Assembly (NCBI RefSeq): GCF_000971295.1
Contig: NZ_LANJ01000011.1
Span: 62,001-126,000, forward strand
From: Devosia epidermidihirudinis
Lineage (GTDB): Bacteria; Pseudomonadota; Alphaproteobacteria; Rhizobiales; Devosiaceae
Length of the DNA: 64,000 bases
Direction of reading: 5' to 3'
Shown here piece after piece: positions 25,445-34,164 of this stretch; within the stretch, counting starts at the first letter, position 1; each line of letters starts with the position of its first letter. The notes under the pieces were generated by a model. The model did not search any database, was not told the DNA's origin, and saw only the letters and a program-made list of their open reading frames with translations. The position numbers and the translations under genes were made by a program.

Positions 25445-26237
25445 TATCCAACAGGACCGTCTAGAAGCGGCTGCGCTGAGCGTCGGCTATGGTGGCCGCG
25501 CTGTGCTCGATCAGGTTTCGCTGGGTATTCCCAACGGCAAGATCACGGCGCTGATTGGTGCCAATGGGTCGGGTAAATCCACCCTGCTGCGCACGCTTGG
25601 CCATGTGCTTGACCCTGTCATGGGGACTGTGCTGCTCGACGGGAAGGATATCATCCAGAGCCCGCGCAAGGCAGTGGCCCGTGTCATGGCGCTGCTGCCG
25701 CAAAGCCCCGTCGCGCCCGATGGTTTGACGGTTCGCCAGCTCTGCCGCTTTGGCCGCTACCCACACAAGCCACTCCTTGCGCGCACGAGCGACCACGACG
25801 AAACGGTTGTGGATGAAGCCCTTGCGGCGGCTGGCTTGACCGATCTGGCAGATCGCGCGCTACACCGTCTCTCGGGTGGGCAGCGCCAACGCGCCTGGAT
25901 CGCCATGGCGTTGGCGCAGGAAACCCCGATCCTGCTGCTAGACGAGCCAACGACCTATCTCGACATCGCCCACCAGATGGAAGTGCTGCAACTGCTGCGG
26001 CAACTCAATCGGGAACAGGGACGCACCGTGGTGATGGTTGTGCATGACCTCAATCACGCCGCCCAGTTCGCCCACCACATCATCGCCGTGGCCAATGGGG
26101 GTATCCACGCCGCTGGCGCGCCGCAGGACCTGCTGACCCCAGAATTGATCCGGACCGTCTTTGGCGTCAGCGCTCTGGTCGTGCCGCACCCATCGGATGG
26201 AACGCCGCTCTGCCTGCCGCTTCCCGCGTCAGCATAG
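25437..26237 (+). CDS. Iron-chelate ABC transporter ATPase (FecE-like)
   Basis: 266 residues from the GTG at 25437, nine bases after GGGAGG. An upstream ATG frame reads through permease sequence and is not the start. Walker A GANGSGKST, Q-loop LLPQSPVAPDGLTVRQL, signature LSGGQRQR, Walker B ILLLDEPTTYLD and the switch His in VVHDLNHAAQ are all intact. It energises the FecCD permease pair. The C-terminal VPHPSDGTPLCLP is typical of siderophore ATPases. Confidence 0.93.
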   Translation: MADIQQDRLEAAALSVGYGGRAVLDQVSLGIPNGKITALIGANGSGKSTLLRTLGHVLDPVMGTVLLDGKDIIQSPRKAVARVMALLPQSPVAPDGLTVRQLCRFGRYPHKPLLARTSDHDETVVDEALAAAGLTDLADRALHRLSGGQRQRAWIAMALAQETPILLLDEPTTYLDIAHQMEVLQLLRQLNREQGRTVVMVVHDLNHAAQFAHHIIAVANGGIHAAGAPQDLLTPELIRTVFGVSALVVPHPSDGTPLCLPLPASA

Positions 26238-26273
26238 CGCGACGAACGCGTAGTCCCATGTTAGGCAAGGCTC

Positions 26274-27164
26274 ATGATTGACCACACTGATGCGGATTCG
26301 GGCGTCGCGCAGGCGTCGGCTCTCCTCAAGCGACACTACGATGCGACGGCGGCCACCCTGTCCCGATCCGAGCGCCTGATCGCCGATTACCTGCTGACGC
26401 TTGCCCCTGCCGATCTCGCCTTCCGTAGCGCAGGCGAGATCGCACTCGCCACTGGCACAAGCGATGCGACGGTTATCCGCACCGCACGTCGGCTAGGCTT
26501 TTCAGGGCTCCCGGAGCTCAAGCGACTGGTCAACCGGCCAATTGCCACTCACACCGCGCCCAGTGCACGTCTCAATCACAAGATCAAATCCGTCGCGCCC
26601 GACGCGAAAGCCGCCCGGGATGCCGTGTTTGATGCTGCCCAGGAGATTTTGGAGTCGACGCGCGAAGCGCTTGATCCTGCTGCCATCGAGCAAGCGGTCG
26701 CGCTGTTCGAGACGTCCGGCGCCATTTGGTGCGTCGGCATTGGCGTCGCCGAGCAGCCGGCACGCCATCTCGCCACGGGATTGCTGCGCGCGGGTTTGGT
26801 CACACACGTCGTGTCGAGCAGTGGCTTTGACCTGGCCAACTCCATGATCGGCCTGCGGCCCGGCGACAGCATCGTGCTCTTTCACGCCGCCACCCGGCGC
26901 AAGGATGTCGCGGCGTTGATTGCGCATGCAGGGTCCATGGACGTGTCGGTTATTCTGGTTTCCGGTGCCCAACTGAATGAACTTTACCGCGACCACGTCG
27001 CAGTAGCGCTGCGTTCGGTTGCCGTCGCTTCAAAGCTCGCCAGCTGGCTTCTCGGGGCCATGGTCATTGGCGATCTCCTGACCTTCCGCTTCTCGGCCCG
27101 AAATCCTGAGCGCGCCGCGCAGACGCACGACCAGCTCAACCAGCTCCGCAGCAAATTCGAGTAG
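26274..27164 (+). CDS. MurR/RpiR-family regulator following the iron operon
   Basis: 296 residues. Residues about 25-95 are an RpiR-type HTH (LSRSERLIADYLLTLAPADLAF; ATGTSDATVIRTARRLGFSG). Residues about 145-270 form a SIS domain (IWCVGIGVAEQPARHLATGL; LRPGDSIVLFHAATRRKDV). SIS domains in this family sense phosphosugars. Here the gene sits 36 bases after an iron transporter, on the same strand, so it may regulate that operon or something elsewhere. The SIS core reads CVGIGVAE rather than the common G-x-G-x-S, so the usual sugar-phosphate Ser is not obvious and the ligand may differ. Confidence 0.82.
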   Translation: MIDHTDADSGVAQASALLKRHYDATAATLSRSERLIADYLLTLAPADLAFRSAGEIALATGTSDATVIRTARRLGFSGLPELKRLVNRPIATHTAPSARLNHKIKSVAPDAKAARDAVFDAAQEILESTREALDPAAIEQAVALFETSGAIWCVGIGVAEQPARHLATGLLRAGLVTHVVSSSGFDLANSMIGLRPGDSIVLFHAATRRKDVAALIAHAGSMDVSVILVSGAQLNELYRDHVAVALRSVAVASKLASWLLGAMVIGDLLTFRFSARNPERAAQTHDQLNQLRSKFE

Positions 27165-27193
27165 TGTGTCCTGCCTCTGTCGTCAGATCTAGC

Positions 27194-29257
27194 TCACCAC
27201 ATGCCGCGCATCTTGGAACCAAGATCCACGACAACGGGCTTTGATGGCGATGTCGCGCCGGCATAGGGCGTCACCGGGGGCCACAGAATGTCTTCAAACT
27301 GCCCGGTCATTGATCGCGGGATAAAGCGCGTGCGTTGCGCATAGAGGTGGCGGTCGCCGTTGCGCGACTGCTGGGTCACATAGAAGCGCTGCGGCACCAT
27401 CAGGTGCAGCTCATCCTTGGCGCGAGTCATCGCCACATAGAGCAACCGCCGCTCCTCTTCCAGTTCGTGAGTGGAGCCCGTGCCCAGATCGGATGGGATG
27501 CAGCCGTCCACCACATTGAGAACGTGCACCGACTTCCACTCCTGCCCCTTGGCAGAGTGGATGGTTGAAAGGATGAGATAGTCCTCATCGCGCATGGGCA
27601 CGCCAGCCTGATCGCTGGTGGCATCAGGCGGGTCGAGCGTGAGCTCGGTGAGAAACTTCTCCCGGCTTTGGTAACCTGCAGCGACCTGTTCGAGTTGGAC
27701 GATGTCGGCAACGCGCGTTGTGGCGTCCTCATAGAGCCGCTCCATTAGAGGCTCATACCAGTGCCGCGCATAGGCCATTTCCAAAGGCCAGCCGGCTTGC
27801 CGTCCGGACAGCCGCTGAACCAGCGCCACAAGGTCCAGCCAGCTTTGCCCGGCCTTGATCGGCGGCGGCACTTCGCCCAGCGCCCAGACAGGGTGCGGGG
27901 TGGTGGCGATAGCATCCAGCACCTTGCCCGCCGTGCCCGGCCCAATGCCAGCCATCAGCTGCAAGACACGGAACCCCGCCACACGATCGCGCGGGTTCTC
28001 TGCCCACCGCAAAATCGCCAGCACATCCTTCACATGCGCGGCGTCGAGAAATTTCAGCCCGCCGAATTTGACGAAGGGAATGTTTCGCCGTGTCAGCTCT
28101 ATTTCCAATGGCCCGGAATGGCTCGAGGTGCGGAACAACACTGCCTGCTGCTTGAGAGGCGTCCCGCTCTCCCGGGCCTCGAGGACGCATTTGGCCACAT
28201 AGCGAACCTGGTCGGCTTCGTCTTTGACGGTGACCAGAAACGGTTTGGTTACAGCTTCACGGTCGGACCAAAGGTTCTTGGTGAACCGCTCGGTGGCCAG
28301 TTCGATCACCGCATTGGCTGCCGCCAGGATTGGTTGAGTGGAGCGGTAGTTACGGTCCAGGGTGATGATGTCAGCTGCGGGGGAGAAGGCCGCCGGGAAA
28401 TCGAGGATGTTGCGCACGGTCGCCGCGCGAAACGAATAGATGGACTGGGCGTCATCACCGACGACCGTCAGGTTGCGGCCGTCCGGGCGCATGGCCATGA
28501 GAACGGACGCCTGAAGCTTGTTGGTGTCCTGATATTCATCGACCAAGACATGATCGAACATGCCGGACACCTGAGCCGCAATGGCGGGCTCGGCCATCAT
28601 GCCGGCCCAATAGAGCAGCAGGTCGTCGTAATCGAGAACGTTCTGTTTCTGCTTGACTTCAACATAGGCGCCGAACAGCAGCCGAAGCTCCTTGCTCCAC
28701 ATGGCGCACCAGGGAAAAACCGACGTCAGCACCTCATCAAGGTCACCCTGCGCATTGACCACGCGTGAGTAGATGGCAATGCACGTCCCCTTGGTGGGAA
28801 AGCGGGTCTCGGTGTCACTGAACTTGAGCTCATGCCGCACGAGGTTCATGAGGTCCGCAGAGTCTTCCCGATCATGGATGGTGAAAGCGGGATCGAGGCC
28901 GATCTGGTGGGCATGCTCTCGCAGCAGCCGCGCCCCAATGCCGTGGAAGGTACCAGCCCATGCCAGCGCATCGGTGACGGCACCCGAACTCAGGCCCAGC
29001 ACCTTCGATGCGATGCGCTCGACACGCCGGCTCATCTCTGAGGCAGCACGACGGGAAAACGTCATCAGCAGGATGCGGCGTGGATCGGCGCCATTGACGA
29101 TCAGATGAGCGACGCGATGCGCGAGGGTGTTGGTTTTGCCTGACCCGGCGCCCGCAATGACTAGAAGCGCCTTGGCGTCAGCCTCCCCTACCCCATGCTC
29201 AACAGCGCGCCGTTGTTCGGGGTTGAGCGCATCAAGATAGGGGGCGATAGCCGGCAC
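27194..29257 (-). CDS. UvrD/Rep-family ATP-dependent DNA helicase
   Basis: 687 residues, superfamily 1A helicase. Motif I AGAGSGKTNT is near residue 37, Ia LMTFSRRAASEM near 64, II VLVDEYQDTNK near 237, III VVGDDAQSIYSFRAA near 268, IV LDRNYRST near 300, V STIHSAKGQEWKSVHVLNV near 568 and VI LLYVAMTRAKDELHL near 608. It unwinds DNA 3'-5' in repair or replication restart. It is shorter than UvrD of E. coli and lacks that protein's long C-terminal tail. It stands alone, convergent with the RpiR gene and divergent from the amino-acid transporter operon. Confidence 0.92.
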   Translation of the reverse strand: MPAIAPYLDALNPEQRRAVEHGVGEADAKALLVIAGAGSGKTNTLAHRVAHLIVNGADPRRILLMTFSRRAASEMSRRVERIASKVLGLSSGAVTDALAWAGTFHGIGARLLREHAHQIGLDPAFTIHDREDSADLMNLVRHELKFSDTETRFPTKGTCIAIYSRVVNAQGDLDEVLTSVFPWCAMWSKELRLLFGAYVEVKQKQNVLDYDDLLLYWAGMMAEPAIAAQVSGMFDHVLVDEYQDTNKLQASVLMAMRPDGRNLTVVGDDAQSIYSFRAATVRNILDFPAAFSPAADIITLDRNYRSTQPILAAANAVIELATERFTKNLWSDREAVTKPFLVTVKDEADQVRYVAKCVLEARESGTPLKQQAVLFRTSSHSGPLEIELTRRNIPFVKFGGLKFLDAAHVKDVLAILRWAENPRDRVAGFRVLQLMAGIGPGTAGKVLDAIATTPHPVWALGEVPPPIKAGQSWLDLVALVQRLSGRQAGWPLEMAYARHWYEPLMERLYEDATTRVADIVQLEQVAAGYQSREKFLTELTLDPPDATSDQAGVPMRDEDYLILSTIHSAKGQEWKSVHVLNVVDGCIPSDLGTGSTHELEEERRLLYVAMTRAKDELHLMVPQRFYVTQQSRNGDRHLYAQRTRFIPRSMTGQFEDILWPPVTPYAGATSPSKPVVVDLGSKMRGMW

Positions 29258-29401
29258 GAATCAATCCTTGTGGTCCCTGGCAAACTGCCGCTGTTCCCTT
29301 TTTGTTTGCAACATTATTCGACTGCGACTGCGCCCACGCATCGCAGTGACACGCCGATGTGATGTGTCTTCGTAATGGACAACGGCAAAGCTGAAACCCG
29401 A

Positions 29402-29428
29402 CTGTTGACATATGACATATGTCAACAG
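29402..29428. promoter_or_regulatory. Long perfect operator in front of the amino-acid-type ABC operon
   Basis: Two 13-base arms, CTGTTGACATATG and CATATGTCAACAG, mirror each other exactly around one A at 29415. Inside, ACATATG is also directly repeated. A TTGACA suited to a -35 element lies in the left arm. The operon it precedes contains its own GntR(FCD) regulator gene, the best candidate for the binding protein. Confidence 0.75.
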
Positions 29429-29488
29429 TACAGGTATGCCAGCGTCCGAATGCAAACAAAGCGGTATGGGGCGCTGGAGGAAACCATC

Positions 29489-29521
29489 ATGAAAACGGTA
29501 CAGGCGGCAATTTGCCGATGA
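29489..29521 (+). CDS. Possible 10-residue leader peptide before the permease gene
   Basis: ATG at 29489 with a GGAGG site nine bases upstream encodes MKTVQAAICR and stops in the ATGA that starts the permease gene. The permease itself has no good ribosome site, so reading this short frame could couple translation into it. The strong site may instead simply be misplaced relative to the true start. Experimental support would be needed to call it a gene. Confidence 0.35.
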   Translation: MKTVQAAICR

Positions 29522-30201
29522 GCTATCAGTTCAGCTTCAGCTTCATTGAAAAGTACTGGCCGCTGCTGTTCGACGGCACGCTGGCGACCATTCGGATGTC
29601 GATCATCGTCACGGTGCTGGGTTTCATCCTGGGCACGTTGTGTGCGGTAGCGAGTTCCAGCCGGCATACGTCGCTCCGCATCCTCGTGGCGATCTATGTG
29701 GAGAGCATCCGCAACACCCCACTCCTGGTGCAGCTGTTTCTGGTCTATTTCGGCCTGGCTTCGCTGGGCCTCAAATACTCGGCGGAAACCTCCGCGCTGA
29801 TCGGGCTGACCATCAATGTGGGCGCCTATTCCAGCGAAATCATTCGCGCCGGCTTGCAGGCCATTCATCCCGGCCAGCTTGAGGCGGCGGATACACTAGG
29901 GTTGTCGCGTCTGCAGGTGTTGGCCGGCGTCATGCTGCCGCCAGCTCTCGAAAAGGTCTATCCGGCGCTGGTCAGCCAGTATGTGCTGCTGATGCTGGCG
30001 ACCAGTGTCGCCTCCCAGATTTCAGCGGAAGAACTGACGGGCGCAGCCTCGCGCATCCAGTCGATCACCTTCCGCTCGTTCGAGGTCTATATCGTCATTC
30101 TCGGCATTTACCTCGCGCTGTCATTCGCCATGAGAGGGCTGTTTCGCCTCCTCGGCCTCCTCATCTTTCCGCGCCAGCGTCGGCTCGGGACCAACCTGTA
30201 G
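29518..30201 (+). CDS. Polar amino-acid-type ABC transporter permease, first subunit
   Basis: 227 residues from the ATG at 29518 (MSYQFSFSFIEKYWPLLFDG), the normal length and start for HisM/GlnP-type permeases. An open frame extends back to 29419 but is hydrophilic. Five membrane segments. The characteristic ESIRNTPLLVQLFLVYFGL is near residue 63 and the EAA loop SRLQVLAGVMLPPALEKVYPA near 140-165. It forms a heterodimer with the next gene's product. The natural substrate of this transporter class is usually an amino acid or opine, but the genes behind it suggest something more unusual. Confidence 0.88.
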   Translation: MSYQFSFSFIEKYWPLLFDGTLATIRMSIIVTVLGFILGTLCAVASSSRHTSLRILVAIYVESIRNTPLLVQLFLVYFGLASLGLKYSAETSALIGLTINVGAYSSEIIRAGLQAIHPGQLEAADTLGLSRLQVLAGVMLPPALEKVYPALVSQYVLLMLATSVASQISAEELTGAASRIQSITFRSFEVYIVILGIYLALSFAMRGLFRLLGLLIFPRQRRLGTNL

Positions 30202-30210
30202 GGGCGCGTG

Positions 30211-30864
30211 ATGTTCACTAACTTCTCGCTCGTCCATATTCAGGTTCTGCTCAACGGCCTGCTCTGGACTGTCATCCTGTCCATGATCAGTTTCGTGTTC
30301 GGTGGCCTTGTCGGTTTTGCCCTGGCACTGGGCGGCATCTCGAAGAACCGCGCCGTTGCGGGCCTCGTTAATGCCTACATCTCGCTGGTACAGGGCACGC
30401 CGGTCCTGATCCTGATGTTCGTGATCTATTTCGGCCTGCCCATCGTGGGCATCGAGGTCAGTTCGCTGGTGGCAGCAAGCGTAGCGATGGTCATCTTCTC
30501 CAGCGCGTTTCTGGGAACGATCTGGCGGGCCAGCCTGCAATCGGTGGCGCGCACGCAGTGGGAGGCAGCCGATTGCTTGGCGCTGTCCGGCTGGCAACGC
30601 ATGGGCCTTGTCGTGCTGCCGCAAGCGGTACGGATCGCGACGCCTCCAACCGTCGGCTTCATGGTGCAGATCGTCAAGAACACCTCGCTGGCCTCGGTCA
30701 TCGGCATGGCAGAAGTGACCTACATCGCCAAGCAGGTGAACGCCTCCACCTTCCAGCCTTTCACCACCTACCTCGTGATTGCGCTCTTTTACTTCGCCAT
30801 CTGCTTCCCGCTTTCGGTTCTAAGCCGGAGATTCGAGAGGATTTACAGTGTCAGCCGTCGTTAA
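30211..30864 (+). CDS. Polar amino-acid-type ABC transporter permease, second subunit
   Basis: 217 residues from the ATG at 30211; the GTG at 30208 is equally possible. It has the family motif [21 protein letters not shown] near residue 58 and the EAA loop [29 protein letters not shown] near 115-145. It begins a few bases after the first permease gene and overlaps the ATPase gene by 17 bases. Confidence 0.88.
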   Translation: MFTNFSLVHIQVLLNGLLWTVILSMISFVFGGLVGFALALGGISKNRAVAGLVNAYISLVQGTPVLILMFVIYFGLPIVGIEVSSLVAASVAMVIFSSAFLGTIWRASLQSVARTQWEAADCLALSGWQRMGLVVLPQAVRIATPPTVGFMVQIVKNTSLASVIGMAEVTYIAKQVNASTFQPFTTYLVIALFYFAICFPLSVLSRRFERIYSVSRR

Positions 30865-31576
30865 ATTCGAAAATGTCCATATGAGCTACGGCGCTGTGCA
30901 AGTGCTCAAAGGCATCAATCTCGAGATCGAAAAAGGCCAGGTCGTGGCGCTGATCGGACGCAGCGGTTCGGGTAAAAGCACGGCACTGCGGTGTGTGGAT
31001 CGGCTCGAAAAGATCAATGACGGGGAGATCTGGGCCTGCGGACATCGGCTGACTAACCCCAATCTGGATCTGCGTGCATTGCGCCAGGACGTCGGCATCG
31101 TGTTCCAGAGCTACAATCTTTTCCCACACCTGACGGTCGAGCAGAACATCACGTTGGCTCCGCGCTGGGTCAAGAAGATGGAGCGCACTGCCGCTCGCAA
31201 GCTCGCGGAGGAAGTTCTCGAGCAGGTTGGGCTGGCTGAAAAGATCGATTCCTACCCCGAGCAACTGTCGGGCGGACAACAGCAGCGCGTAGCGATTGCC
31301 CGGTCCCTGGCGATGAAGCCCAAGATGATGCTGTTTGATGAAGTGACCTCGGCGCTCGACCCGGAACTGACCGGCGAAGTGCTCAAGGTGATGGAAGACT
31401 TGGCGGCAAACGGCATGACCATGCTGCTGGTGACGCACGAAATGGCCTTCGCCGAACGCGTCGCTGACCGAGTGGTGTTCATGCACCAGGGGCGGATCCG
31501 CGAAGAAGGCCCATCGAGCATTCTCACCAATCCGGCAACACCAGAACTCAAGAGTTTCGTCGGCTCGCATCACTGA
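30848..31576 (+). CDS. Polar amino-acid-type ABC transporter ATPase
   Basis: 242 residues starting at a GTG inside the end of the permease gene, after GAGAGG. Walker [11 protein letters not shown]-loop [17 protein letters not shown], signature [16 protein letters not shown], Walker [13 protein letters not shown] and switch His [17 protein letters not shown] are all intact. It is of the GlnQ/HisP type. The Walker B has Glu-Val instead of the usual Glu-Pro (DEVTSALD), which is common in this subfamily. Confidence 0.93.
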   Translation: MSAVVKFENVHMSYGAVQVLKGINLEIEKGQVVALIGRSGSGKSTALRCVDRLEKINDGEIWACGHRLTNPNLDLRALRQDVGIVFQSYNLFPHLTVEQNITLAPRWVKKMERTAARKLAEEVLEQVGLAEKIDSYPEQLSGGQQQRVAIARSLAMKPKMMLFDEVTSALDPELTGEVLKVMEDLAANGMTMLLVTHEMAFAERVADRVVFMHQGRIREEGPSSILTNPATPELKSFVGSHH

Positions 31577-31634
31577 GCAACGAAGGCGCGTCGAGGGGAC
31601 AGCGCCGATCCGGAAATACTAGGAGGAGTAGACT

Positions 31635-32462
31635 ATGACTAAGCATTGGACGAACAAGACATTGGCCGCACTGGGCCTTGGCCTTGGCCTGTTGGCGATG
31701 GCTTCGCAGGGTGCATTTGCCGATCAGCTCGCCGACATCAAGTCGCGTGGCAAACTGCAGGTGGCCGTCGATACCGGCAACCCACCATTCGCCATGATGG
31801 ATGCCGAGTTCAAGCCAACCGGCTCTGAAATCGAGACGGCGCAATTGCTGGCCAAGGACCTCGGCGTTGAGGTGGAGTTTCTGACCGTGCCAACCTCGGG
31901 ACGCATTCCGTTCCTGGTTTCGGGCAAGGCCGATATCGTCGTTTCAACACTGTCCATCACGCCGGAACGCCTCGAAGTCGTCGACTTCAGCATTCCCTAT
32001 AGCGAGACGACGATCATCGTTGCTGGTCCAAAGGAAGCCAATATCGCTTCTTATGCCGACCTGGCCGGCATGTCGGTTGCCGTGACACGCGGCACGGTGA
32101 ACGACACCAAGCTGACCGACAGCACCGTTGACGTGCCAAACGTCCAGATCGTGCGCTTTGAAGACGACCCGACCTCCAGCTCGGCGATCACCAGCGGACA
32201 GTTCTCGATCTATGCAACGTCGCGCCCGCTGTTGCAGCAGCTGATCCAGTCCAATCCCAACCTCGACATCGAAGAAAAGTTCGTCGCGCAGGCCTTCCCG
32301 CTCGGCATTGCCATCCGCAAGGGTGAGCCCGAACTGACGAACTGGATCAACGCCTGGATCAAGACCAACCTGGATAACGGCAAGCTGCTCGACATCTACG
32401 AGAAGTTCCACGGCGCTCGCATCGACGTGGACAAGCTGGCCGCCATGGATCTGCCGCGCTGA
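31635..32462 (+). CDS. Amino-acid-type ABC binding protein (SBP family 3)
   Basis: 275 residues with an AGGAGGAG ribosome site. The signal peptide ends in QGAFA (about residue 30). The fold is that of bacterial extracellular solute-binding family 3: DIKSRGKLQVAVDTGNPPFA, then LAKDLGVEVEFLTVPTSGRI and DIVVSTLSITPERLEVVDFS. The ligand-contact region usually has an Arg in an S-x-x-x-T-x-x-R segment, here STLSITPER, for the alpha-carboxylate. It is the last transporter gene and is followed by a strong hairpin, which may set its transcript level above the metabolic genes downstream. Confidence 0.88.
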   Translation: MTKHWTNKTLAALGLGLGLLAMASQGAFADQLADIKSRGKLQVAVDTGNPPFAMMDAEFKPTGSEIETAQLLAKDLGVEVEFLTVPTSGRIPFLVSGKADIVVSTLSITPERLEVVDFSIPYSETTIIVAGPKEANIASYADLAGMSVAVTRGTVNDTKLTDSTVDVPNVQIVRFEDDPTSSSAITSGQFSIYATSRPLLQQLIQSNPNLDIEEKFVAQAFPLGIAIRKGEPELTNWINAWIKTNLDNGKLLDIYEKFHGARIDVDKLAAMDLPR

Positions 32463-32469
32463 TCTCCCC

Positions 32470-32499
32470 GGGAAGGCGCTTCCTCCCGAGCGCCTTCCC
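32470..32499 (+). terminator. Hairpin between the binding-protein gene and the SDR gene
   Basis: GGGAAGGCGC and GCGCCTTCCC form a perfect 10-bp stem over a 10-base loop, 8 bases after the stop codon. ACCCCCAC follows and there is no U-tract, so it more likely protects the upstream mRNA or partly attenuates than fully terminates. Confidence 0.55.
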
Positions 32500-32569
32500 A
32501 CCCCCACAGGCGCCCAATCCGTGCCGATCTACGCCCCAGTTTTAAGTTCAGTTTTCCAGGACCTCCTAA

Positions 32570-33388
32570 ATGACGGATAAATTCAGCGTCAAAGACAAGA
32601 TTGCCATCGTCACGGGCGGCCTCGGCCAGCTCGGCACCCAGTTCAGCGCATCCCTTGCCCAAGCCGGCGCCAAGGTCGCCATCTATAGCCGTCGCGCAAT
32701 CTCGCCCGAGCAACTGGCAGAGAAGTTCCCCGGCCTCACCGACAATATCCGCGTCTATGTCGCCAGCGTCACCGACAAGGAGTCTCTGGAGAAGGCAACC
32801 GAGCAGTTGATAGCTGATTGGGGCGTGCCCCATATTCTCGTCAACAATGCCGGCATCGACTCCAAGCCTTCGGGCTCGGCCGACCAGAACAGCCCGTTTG
32901 AGGTTTATCCCAAGAAGTACTGGGACGAGATCATCGACACCAACCTGACCGGCGTCATGCTGTGCTGCCAGGTGATCGGCTCAAAAATGGCAGAAGCCGA
33001 ACGCGGCTCCATCATCAATGTCGGCTCGATCTACGGCATCGTTTCGCCCAACCAGGCGCTGTATTCCTACCGCGAAGAGCGGGATGGCGTGCCATTCATC
33101 AAGGCAGTCTCCTATGCGGCCTCCAAATCCGGCCTGGTGAACCTGACCCGTTATCTCGGCACCTATTGGGGCCAGAAGAACGTACGGGTGAACCTCATTT
33201 CGTTCGGCGGCGTCAAGACAGCGAACTTCGACAAGGAGTTCATCGATGCGTTCCTGGCCCGCGTTCCCATGAACCGCCAGGCGGCGGTGGACGAATATAA
33301 TGGGGTCATCCAGTTTCTCGCGTCCGACGCTTCGTCTTATATGACGGGATCGAATGTGGTGGTGGATGGGGGCTTTACCGCGTGGTGA
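32570..33388 (+). CDS. Short-chain dehydrogenase/reductase (classical SDR)
   Basis: 272 residues with an AGGACCTCC ribosome region. The nucleotide site reads TGGLGQLGTQF (near residue 15), followed by NNAGIDSK (about 92), INVGSIYGIVSP with the active-site Ser (about 147) and YAASKSGLVNLTRYL with the catalytic YxxxK (about 182-186). The C-terminal DASSYMTGSNVVVDGGFTAW is classical. It oxidises or reduces a sugar, polyol or hydroxy acid with NAD(P). It overlaps the GntR gene at its 3' end and is part of the catabolic half of this operon. Confidence 0.88.
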   Translation: MTDKFSVKDKIAIVTGGLGQLGTQFSASLAQAGAKVAIYSRRAISPEQLAEKFPGLTDNIRVYVASVTDKESLEKATEQLIADWGVPHILVNNAGIDSKPSGSADQNSPFEVYPKKYWDEIIDTNLTGVMLCCQVIGSKMAEAERGSIINVGSIYGIVSPNQALYSYREERDGVPFIKAVSYAASKSGLVNLTRYLGTYWGQKNVRVNLISFGGVKTANFDKEFIDAFLARVPMNRQAAVDEYNGVIQFLASDASSYMTGSNVVVDGGFTAW

Positions 33389-34164
33389 CAGGGGACCAGA
33401 CAGAATCCGGATTGGCTGAGCGGCGTACAGCTGCCGACCGTGGCAAACTGCATGTGCCAGTGGTGGAAGCCTTCGAGAAGCAGATCCTTTCGGGTCAGCT
33501 CAAAGTTGGCGACCGCCTGCCCGCTGAAGCGGAGATGGCGCGGCTCTATAGCGTCAGCACCCGCTCGGTGCGCGAAGCCTTGCAGATCCTTGAGACCAAG
33601 GGGCTGGTGCGGCGGAAGCACGGCGAACGGGCACTGGTGGTGCGCGACGATGTCGGGGAATTCCTCGGCTCGCTGGCGACCACGGTAAAACAGCTGTTCG
33701 CCAACAATTCGGACTATCTGGTTCAGTTGATGGACGTGCGTCGGATCATTGAGACTGAGGTGGTGACCCGGCTCAGCTCTGAGGATCTGCCGATCGCCCC
33801 GGAGGTCGGGATTGCCCTGGCCGAAATGCGGGCAGCGGCCGATGCGGGCGATATCGCCCGCTTCACCGACAGCGATGCGGCTTTCCATCTGGGGCTTGTC
33901 CGCTCGGTGGGCAACGAGATCCTCAATGTCGTCTACGACAACCTGTTCTCCATCATCATTGACGTGATCCGCGTCACCAGCCGCGTGCCCAACAAATCGC
34001 TCGAGGACGGCTATGCGGAACACGAGGAAATTCACCGCCTGATTTTGACCAGGCAAGCAGAGGTGGCGCGCGCCGCCATCCGCAAACAGATCGATCACAG
34101 CGCGAGCTACCTCAAAGTGGCGCTCGACAACGCAGCTCTTAAGAACAAGGCCAACCCAAAATGA
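33382..34164 (+). CDS. GntR-family (FCD) transcriptional regulator
   Basis: 260 residues starting at a GTG inside the end of the SDR gene; a second GTG follows directly. Residues about 20-95 are the GntR winged helix (ILSGQLKVGDRLPAEAEMARLYSVSTRSVREALQILETKGL). Residues about 110-245 form the FCD ligand domain, with metal-binding type positions in DSDAAFHLGLVRSVGN and HEEIHRLILTRQ. FCD regulators sense carboxylates or sugar acids. It overlaps the RraA gene by 4 bases (ATGA). It probably binds the 27-base operator at 29402-29428 and represses the whole operon. Confidence 0.9.
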   Translation: MVTGDQTESGLAERRTAADRGKLHVPVVEAFEKQILSGQLKVGDRLPAEAEMARLYSVSTRSVREALQILETKGLVRRKHGERALVVRDDVGEFLGSLATTVKQLFANNSDYLVQLMDVRRIIETEVVTRLSSEDLPIAPEVGIALAEMRAAADAGDIARFTDSDAAFHLGLVRSVGNEILNVVYDNLFSIIIDVIRVTSRVPNKSLEDGYAEHEEIHRLILTRQAEVARAAIRKQIDHSASYLKVALDNAALKNKANPK

